Below are positions 40,635-48,900 of a stretch of DNA of 64,000 bases, one piece after another. Both the position numbers and the translations under genes were made by a program. Origin of the DNA: Microcyclospora pomicola (lineage: Eukaryota; Ascomycota; Dothideomycetes; Capnodiales); the NCBI GenBank assembly GCA_002786065.1, contig NHNY01000007.1:124001-188000 (forward strand), in the 5' to 3' direction. The stretch's first letter is position 1, and each line of letters opens with the position of its first letter. The notes under the pieces are model-generated. The model was not told the DNA's origin, searched no databases, and was given only the letters and a program-made list of their open reading frames with translations.

Positions 40635-42504
40635 TCAATCGCGAACATGGCCATTTGCACCGTGCTTCAAATCCCTTTTGTAGATCCCAGCCACATATTG
40701 AATATCTTCCCAGCTGGCCTCCCGAATATTGAGTACTTCCAACCTCCATGCTTTCCCATCTCGCTTCATCATGGCTATGGCACGGCACATCACGCCATGC
40801 CCTGTAGCACAAAGGAAAGACCGACTGTCTAGATCCCACATGCGGAGCTGATTCCAAAGCTCGCACGTGCCATTCAGCGACGGTGGATTATCATGGTATA
40901 GGTCCCGGAAAACGAAATTCTGCTTTCGACGTGAGCTATCTTCACGCCACGATTGAGTCACTCGTGCGTAGAGCTCCAGAACCACATGCTTGTTTTCGCG
41001 AACTGCTTGACAACCCACATTGAGGGCTTCGCCGATGCGGAAGCAAGTTCGTAAAGTGCTAGACGTGCCAACCCCAAACAGAGGAGAGCGTTCCGGAACT
41101 GGACGTGGGAATGGCGCTCGCGCGATGGGCCCGCTGTCGTCAGAAAAGGGACCTGATGCTCCACAACCTGCTTGATCGATCGTATCAGCTCGGATGGCAA
41201 TTTGGGAGTCTGTAACATATGAAAGATGCTCATAAACTCCTTTTGAAGTTGACAGCCTCACCAAGAAATCGTTTTGAAGCTTCAGAAACCATCATACCAC
41301 CGTATTCCTCATCGGCATCGACCTCGCGAACGTTCTGCTTAGCTGTACGTGGTCGCCACGATGCTTCCAATTGTGCATTGTACATATCTGACGACCCTCT
41401 AGATTCTGCAATGTGGTCTCTCTGTGCTTTGTCAGGATCATCTTCATCGTCTTCGTACCATTCGAAGTCTTCCAAGATTTTGTCGTCAGTGACAAGAACA
41501 TCATACGGAATAGCGGAAGAATTTGGTGTAGCTTGTTGCAGCGATACATTTGTATCGTTCGGTGACGGGGTTCGGCTTGTGTGTGGTGGCTTCGAGGAGC
41601 TGTACATGGAGCCCACAATGCTTAATATTTGGTCGCCAAACTCATCGTCGCTATCAAGCTCGAATTCACAAAAATCCGTACCACTGTGGACGGGTCCGAC
41701 CATGTCACTTGTCAGTAGGGGATGGACGTCCGAAGAAGCTTGATTAGTTGGAACCACTTCGTCGCTGATTGGTGGCATAGGTTGACTTTCATGATGCGGC
41801 GTGATCTCAAGGGACACTACAGGACTTTGTGTAGGTAATTCAGCATTGTGTGAAAGCTGAGGGTGTTCCAAGCCAGACTGTTGAAGACTTGGCGTTGGTG
41901 AACTGGTGTACATAGTATGGCCATACTTTGCTGAAGCTCGAAGTTGAGCTACAGAGGTCATTTGCGCAACCGGCCTTAAATTGGTCATTGTGGTGCCTGT
42001 TACGTAGGCAGGATGTACCGTGTTACCGCTATCCAGGGTTGACTCATTAGCATCCATGACTACTGGTTCACGAGGTGCCGAATGTCTGCTCCCGTGGACT
42101 CGAAGCTGCTTCGTAGTCGAAGGGGTTTCCGCTTTTGGAGCAGCTTCGAAGCCGTCGTGAACAGCGACATCCGGTCCACTCCTCGGCCGTTTGGATTTGG
42201 TGGCATTCCAAGTGTCTGACACACGCTTTCTTGAGCGTGTACCGACATTGCGTGTACTGATCGTGCTTTTCGCAGCGACGGCTGCTTTATCGTTGTCGTT
42301 TTCACCACGCCCAAGGTATGCCGACACAATCGTTTGCGGTCGGTTTGGAGTCTTATCGTGAGCAGATTCCGGACCTATCGCTGATAGTACTGCCTGTGAC
42401 ATTTGGTTCGAGGAGTCGTTTATAGCAGTAAATGTTCCATTGGTGCCACTGGCTGAACTAAGCTGCCTGACATCATTCTCACTCCAGCCCCGCCAGGTGA
42501 TCAT
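40635..42504 (-). CDS. conserved fungal protein with C-terminal beta domain, function unknown
   Basis: Two exons (42504-41262 and 41209-40635) join in phase 1 across a 52-bp intron and give 605 residues. The first 20 residues (MITWRGWSENDVRQLSS) look like a short ordered motif. About 380 residues of Ser/Thr/Pro-rich disorder follow, with basic clusters (TRSRKRVSD, KSKRPRSG) that could be nuclear signals. An acidic patch (EDFEWYEDDEDDPDKAQRD) precedes the junction. The C-terminal 150 residues are ordered: SPLFGVGTSSTLRTCFRIGEALNVGCQAV, VLELYARVTQSW, FVFRDLYHDNPP, CRAIAMMKRDGKAWRLEVLNI and WEDIQYVAGI. The alternation of strands with one helix suggests an OB-fold-like beta barrel. This, the nuclear signals and the N-terminal motif make a DNA-associated role plausible, but no named family is recognised. 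Confidence 0.75.
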
Positions 42505-42893
42505 GTTAGCGGACGGTTTACATATGATATCGGTAGCTTTGCTTCAACAAACACGGGCATTGGAAACCGCCGTAAGTGTTGTTCGATGCGAAGATGGAGG
42601 TTTCAAGACGGAACAGTTGCACTGAATTCTAGTCGGGCTGCACCAAATGACGTCTCATCCACGGACCAAGCCGGCGGGCTATCACCACGACATCGGACCC
42701 ACACGTGCTATAACACAAGCTATGGCTGCGACCCTCGGCACTGTACAACCTGATCCCTGTCAAGTCAATCAGTCTGGAAGCGTTGTAGTGATTGCTAAAC
42801 ATTGATCAAATCCCTATAACGTTGCCAACGAACGAAAGCCACAGGTCAGATCTTTGTTGATCAGGTGCCAGCAAGTCCATAGGAAACGTCGAC
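42505..42893. promoter_or_regulatory. shared divergent promoter, unknown gene / LSB5
   Basis: 389 bp between divergent start codons. Contains CACACGTGC near 42701-42709 with a CACGTG E-box. No TATA box evident. Confidence 0.35.
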
Positions 42894-44310
42894 ATGTTCA
42901 GCGGATCTGTAAGTGAATGCAAGCCCGATTGGTGTTGGGAGACGTCAATATGTGTCATTCCCGATCTCAATCTATGCGTTTCTGGCATGACTCTGACTGC
43001 TTGTGCGTCCAGAAAAAACCATACTCCGCAGTCACGGTCCAGATCGATCGGTTGACTAGCGAGCAGTACGAGGAAGATGATGTCGGTGGTATCATTGATC
43101 TGGTGGAGGTCATTCGGATCCAAACGTCTGGTCCCACTGAGGCTGCAAGAGCTCTTCGGAAAAAGCTGTAAGGTACCAGCAATGCTGTCCTTTAGTACAG
43201 CTTTACTGACGGACTCAAAGGAAATACGGCAACACACACCGTCAGCTCCGGTCGTTGGTGATTCTTGATGGACTTATTCAAAATGCTGGATCCCGGTTCC
43301 AACGAACGTTCGCTGACGAACCTCTCCTGGAGCGGCTCCGCATGCTTCCCAGAGACGAAGTCGTAGACCCTCAAGTCCGTGAGAAGTGTAAAATTCTGTT
43401 TGTTCAATGGGCAAATGCTTACAAGAGTACTGCTGGCCTGGAACGAATCGCGAATCTGTATAAGGAGCTACCAAAGTCCAAAAGGCCTGCTGCTGCACGC
43501 GCGAAAGTCTTGACAGAAAGCGATCCGTTCGCTGGAGAGCCTGAGCCGTCTCAAAGCGCGCCTATCTCGCCTGTAGAAAGTCGTTCTCGGGCTACATCTT
43601 CAGCTCCGAAACCTGCACATGCTGCAACACCAAGTCGACCAGTCACCCTGACGCCAACCCCGAGCTCTTTCGCTTCTAAACTCTCCAAGAACAAGAAGGC
43701 GAACAAAGGCTTCAATCTGGCAAAGGAGAAGGACAACATGACGAACTGTATCGCCCGCTCGTCGATCGCCTCAACGAACTTGCTCAATGCTCTACAGCTG
43801 ATCAATCGCGAGACAGAGCGCGTATCAGAGAATCCAGAAGTGCGCAACCGCTTTGAGACCTGCAAGACACTGCGAAGGCAGATCTTGGTCTACATTCAGC
43901 AGGTTGAGTCTGACGAGTGGATCGGTAGCTTGGTCAATGCCAACGATGAGCTTGTCAAAGCGCTCACAGCATATGAGATCATGGATCGTAGCATAGACGA
44001 TGACAGCGACAGTGACAACTGGGAGCACGATGGGGCTGTCTCCGGTCCAGGCCATACTCGGAATGTAAGCGCAAGCACAGAACAACAACTTGCAGGTCTG
44101 TCTCTGGACGCAGTCCCTCCAAAACCTCCACGTCCGTCACCCGGACAAGTTGCAATGCCAGCAAAACCCGTGTTCCCGCCGACACCTCAGCCACCAGCGG
44201 AAAATGGTGCTGCAGCAGAAGACGATGACGAGAACGACCCCTTTGGCGACTCCAACGCCGCTCCAACACCACGCCAGGAACGTGCTGGGATGACTTGGAG
44301 GGAAGTCTAG
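42894..44310 (+). CDS. LSB5: Lsb5-type VHS-GAT endocytic adaptor
   Basis: Three exons (42894-42908, 43013-43167, 43221-44310) give 419 residues. The first exon holds only five codons, MFSGS. The VHS domain begins KKPYSAVTVQIDRLTSEQYEEDD and continues IIDLVEVIRIQTSGPTEAARALRKKLKYGNTHRQLRSLVILDGLIQNAG, across the second intron. The GAT-like region is the helical stretch DNMTNCIARSSIASTNLLNAL to DEWIGSLVNANDELVKALTAYEIMD. The tail is proline-rich (VPPKPPRPSPGQ) and ends DENDPFGDSN, with an NDPFGD motif that could bind EH or adaptor-ear domains. Yeast Lsb5 binds the Las17/WASP regulator Sla1, ubiquitin and Arf3, and links endocytosis to actin. The five-codon first exon is well supported because the joined protein matches the family across both junctions. 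Confidence 0.93.
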
Positions 44311-45184
44311 TATCTCTGTGGAGGGCGACCGATTCTCGTTGTAGCCTATCCTCCGAAGTCGTGGTCTACTCGTGGGCTTTGTATCGAAGCACCCAACTAT
44401 ACCTATAAGCAGACATACCAGCGAAATTGGCATGGGAGGCGTGAGCTTCGCGTCTAATGCTGATCATGGGATTATCTCCAGCTCGGACGCGGTGACGACT
44501 GAAAACCCACTGACGGGCGGTGATCATCACCCATAAGAACATTGAGGAGTAGACTATCGTTCAACATGATAAACACCCAGCATCTATTCATTATCGTAGC
44601 CAATCAAGCAGTGCTGGACGCTGTCACACATTGGAATATACGCATCACATCAGCGCGCAAGGTGAAGCGAGGCCTCGACTCCACGCAGAGGCCACTCTGC
44701 AGCGGCACTACATATTTCTAGAGAAGAACCTTTACTTTCGAGATAACAGTTGACCTTGTGACTCCACCGTTCATGCCGAACTGAATGATCATTGATGGCA
44801 ATAATGTCTCAATATATAATACCGCACCCAGCTACGGAGGACTATACAGACCTACACGCTAGCATGTGACAAAAGTGCCACGCGGTCCGTGATGATGTAA
44901 TGTGGCGCAGGCCAAACTCTCCAGCATCAATCAAGAAAAGCCGCATAGGCACGGAATATATACCACACTAAAGCACTCCACCGCCAACCTATCCGCGGAA
45001 CGGATAAGAGCAGAACATCCTCACATCCGTATCCTCGTCCATTCTACCAAACTATACCACTACTCGAGCGCTTGTTGAACCGTACACCACCCTCATCCAG
45101 CCATCTATACCGCCTATCCACCGCATCCGGGACCACGCCTATCACCTCCGCACCACAAGAAAGAGACAACACACTTCGGCGACA
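44311..45184. promoter_or_regulatory. upstream region of the cysteine-rich mini-gene
   Basis: About 870 bp with no larger gene. TATA-like boxes lie at 44812-44820 (AATATATAAT) and 44958-44966 (AATATATACC). A GATA site is at 45004-45010 (GGATAAG). From about 45,015 to the ATG the plus strand is strongly C/A/T-rich and nearly free of G, as in 5' leaders of highly expressed fungal genes. Confidence 0.4.
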
Positions 45185-45331
45185 ATGCCACCCTCCACGA
45201 CCTCCTCCGCAGCATCGTCGACGTCCTCGTCAAGCCTTGCCAAAGGCCCGCTCGCCAAGCCTCCGGTCAAGATGCCGTGCTGGTGCGGCGATGACTGCCA
45301 ATGTTGCATCATTCCGTGCTCGGTCATGTAA
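45185..45331 (+). CDS. 48-residue cysteine-rich protein, metallothionein-like
   Basis: A short frame of 48 codons. The first 20 residues are Ser/Thr-rich (MPPSTTSSAASSTSSSS), then LAKGPLAKPPVKMP, then a cysteine cluster CWCGDDCQCCIIPC with six cysteines in 14 residues (C-x-C-x4-C-x-C-C-x3-C). The C-x-C-G-x-x-C-x-C spacing is like that of small copper metallothioneins of ascomycetes, which bind Cu(I) or Zn. A long G-poor leader and TATA-like boxes precede it, as expected for a highly induced small gene. No signal peptide, so it would act in the cytosol. The stop codon TAA overlaps a perfect splice-donor-like GTAAGG, so the reading frame could continue through an intron. Against it: the length is small and a chance frame is possible. 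Confidence 0.5.
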   Translation: MPPSTTSSAASSTSSSSLAKGPLAKPPVKMPCWCGDDCQCCIIPCSVM

Positions 45332-45947
45332 GGTCGAAGTGGTGCTAGGGATGAAGCGACTTGGTGGGAAACGAACTGTGGGGATTCGAGGGTGAAGGAA
45401 ATTGAGGGAGCGGATCGCAGGTAGAGAGAGGGAGAAATGAGGTCTGGATCGGAAATGGAATTATGGCATGCTTGAAGCAAGATGGAGACTAGGTGGAGTG
45501 AGCAGGGAGGATGGCATGTTGATCTGAAATGCATATTATGACACGAACTATCATATGCGGGCACGCGGATATATGGGAGTCCACGAGACATCGGTGCGAG
45601 AGTCATGTGTACATCGGCCATTTGCCATTTTGATGAAGGATGAACGCCAATTTCAGGAGATCTCGAACCAACGCCATATCAAAGCGCGCATTGTGATGAT
45701 GCTAAAAGGGGTATCGAGGACTATTCTTTCCTTTTCCTATGATCTTTCAAGTCTGCTAAATCAATGACCATCTTCCCATGCATGTGCACGAGCCTCGTGA
45801 GTGAGAGCGTCCACCAAGCAGAGTATTACGATATTCCAGCTGATTCCGATCCCATCATCCACAAAACTGTCCCATGACAGTGTGATCTGCGCCCAATTCG
45901 TACAATACTCCATTGATACTGCATTCGCTCTTCATTAACCAAGCCTC
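45332..45947. other. convergent 3' intergenic region
   Basis: About 615 bp between the cysteine-rich mini-gene (+) and the tail of the coiled-coil gene (-). No further gene recognised. If the mini-gene is spliced, its second exon would lie here. Confidence 0.4.
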
Positions 45948-48900
45948 CTAAAATACGGCCCGGAGCGGCGAACTTCTCTCTTCATATGGCGAGCGAGGAC
46001 TTCTCAGTGGCGAGCTCACGAACCGCCGAGTACTCCGCGGTGTGCTCTTGAGCTTGGCGGTCCAACGTCGTTGCTCGCTGAGGAAATCGTCATTGAGCTC
46101 AAGCAGTTGCTCGGTCTGGACGCGAATGCTTTCCAGTGTGCCTTCAAGCGTGAGACCATCTGCCGTCGCGGGAGTGGCGTTTACGTTGACTTCGCCACTG
46201 TTAATGATCGCAATAGACCTACTCGGTAGAGGTGTATGAGGAGCGAACGGATCTTCCGTGCTCTTCTCATTCTCCGCTTCGAAAGCTGGGCGGGGAGGCG
46301 GAGGAAGGCGTTCTGCTGTGGACGGAGAGGCCCTCGTCTGCTTCAACACGCTGAGCTCATCTTGTAAGCTCTTCACAGAGGCAGTAAGTTGCCTGTTCTG
46401 CAGCTCTAGCTCCTTGCGACTGGCTTGCTTCATCTGCGTCTGACGTGCATGTAGGTTGCGAGAAGGTGTAGGAGAAGGAGCAAGTTCGACTTCCTCATCT
46501 GAAGCGTAGGCCAGCGGAGTCTCCGGCAGATGGCCGGGACTTAAGTCATCAACAGATTTGGCCTCTGTTTCATCAGTGTCGTGATTGACAAACACATGGG
46601 CCAAGTTCTTGGACGGCGTTTCCAGTGCTTGTCCCTCGCCGCTTGGCTTCACGACAGTAGGCACCTGCGAAGGAACTGCCGACCGTGTAACTTTGCGTAG
46701 AGCCTCGGCATGCTCGGCCTCAAGAGCTGCGAGCGCTGCCTCGTGGATGCGATCTCTTTGCGTGCCGACACTTTCAGCACGCTTGGCGGCTTCTTCCTCG
46801 ATCTCTGCAATCCGCGCCACGTGGTTCTGCATTACTTCCTCTGTATTACGCTCATGCTCAGCGGACAATGCTTTCATCGATGCAGCCTGCTCGTCCTTCA
46901 GCGCTGTAATGGTGCGCTGAAGCTCCGCCTGTTTGTCCGCCTGCTCGTTAAGCTGTCGTGTTGTACTGTCTTTCACTTGACCGAACATGCCTTGCAATTC
47001 ACGGTAGGCAGCCTCATGCTTCTGACTCTCCTCCTCCATCTCTCGATTGTGCTGGATCCGGACATCTGCGAGCCTGTTTGCGAGCAGTTCTTTCCCAGCC
47101 AGTACATCATCAATGACTTGTTGTAAGTCTTTCGCAGACGTCCCTTGCTCGGTGCTCATGCCCTGGATCTCCAGCTCGTGTTTGGCATTGACCTGCTCCA
47201 ACTGCTCTGCGTGATCGGATCCAAGTTTCTCAAGCTTTTGTGTGTGTTGCTCCTCTAGTTCGCGTCTCAGCTGACCTAGAGCCTTGACGTGGTTGGCTTC
47301 CGTCTCGGCAGCATCTTGAGTGAAAGTCTCGAAAACTTTCTGTAGGCCTTCCAGCTCACCTTGGAGGCTCATCGTGGTGGCCTGTGCGCTGCTCTTAGCG
47401 GCTTCGGCGTCACTGAGGGCGGATTGCAGCTCTTCAACCTGAGTCGAGTGTTGGCTCGAAACTTCTTTCAGGGCTGCATGATTGTTCTTCAGATCCTCAA
47501 GTTCCTTGACAGTCTCAGCATGGAGAGCCTCTGTGCTTGAGAGGTCACCTTGAGCAGCTTCGCGGGAGGTTTGCTGGTCGTGAGCCTTCTGCTGCAGCGA
47601 CTGAATCTCGTTCTGTAACGTTTCAATGACCTTGACATGGCTCTGTACTTGCTGTGCCTCGCCAGACTTGGCGTCTTGAGCAGCTTGTTCTCTCTGTTGC
47701 AGCTTATCTTGAAGGTCTTTGACGACATTCGACAGCTCTTGATTTTTTTTATCTTTCGCAGTAATCTGCTCCTTCGTGCTCTTCTGCAAAGATGAGATCT
47801 CCCGGCGAAGTGATTCAATGACATCGTCGAAGTGACGGAACGACTGTTCCTTGGCTTGGGTAGCATCGATGAGCCGCTGTTGAGAGTCCGAAGATTGTGT
47901 TTGCAGGTCGACGATCACGTCGCTCAAAGACTTGATTTCTTGCTCTTTGAGTGTGAAGGCATCGGCGTGTTCCTGTTTAAGCTTGCCTTCGCTGTTCTGC
48001 AAAGACTCGACGACCGTTCTCAGTTCAGACAACTCCTTGTCATGCTGCTCATTGAGATCAACCTTGAGTTGTTGAAGGGCTCCAATCTGGTCCTGCAGAT
48101 CTTCAACGATCTTAGGTGTTTCCCCGCCATCTTGTTGCAGTTTCTGCAATTGCTCCTGTAGATCGCTTACCACCTTGGTGGACTTCTTTTCAAGCTCCTC
48201 GCCATTCTTTTGTTCGTCACTTCGTAGCCGTTCTAGAGACTGAAGCTCATCGCGCAAGCTACTGACGATCTTCTCGCTCTCTTCTGCTCGTTGTCGCTGC
48301 TTCTCGAAGCTCTCTAGATGCTCATCCTTGGTTTTTTCCATCTCGTCTTGCAGACTTTTGACCGCTGTCGCAGATTCCTTTAAAGCGACCCGGTTCTGTT
48401 CATCACGCTCACGCTGCTGATCGTGCTCGGCCTGGGCATCATTTCGTAGCTTTTGCAGGTCCTGCTCCAGCGCTTCGGTCACTTTCCGGGCTTCATCTAG
48501 AGCTTCTTCCTTCTCCTTGATGCTGCCATCTTGCTGCTCGCGGGCATTGGCCAGGTCTTTCTTCAGCTGTTCCTGCTCGTCTTGCAAGCCTTTTATCGTG
48601 GCCGATGACTCGTCCGAAGCATTCTGCTGCGCCTTGATGTTATCGCTTTCTTGCTCACGGGCACTCGCCAAGTCCTGCTTCAACTGCGCATTCTCTTCCT
48701 CGAGCGCTTTAGCTGTAGCTGACACCTGATCTGCGGCAGCCAACTTCTCCTTGACATCCTTGTCTGTCTTTTCCTGCACGTCGGCCAGTTCTCGGGTATA
48801 CCGATCATTGTCAGCCTGCAGCGCCTTGATCGCAGCAGACGACTCGTCAACAGCAGTCTGATGCGCCTTGACCTTGTCGCTTTCCTGCTCGTGCGCATTG

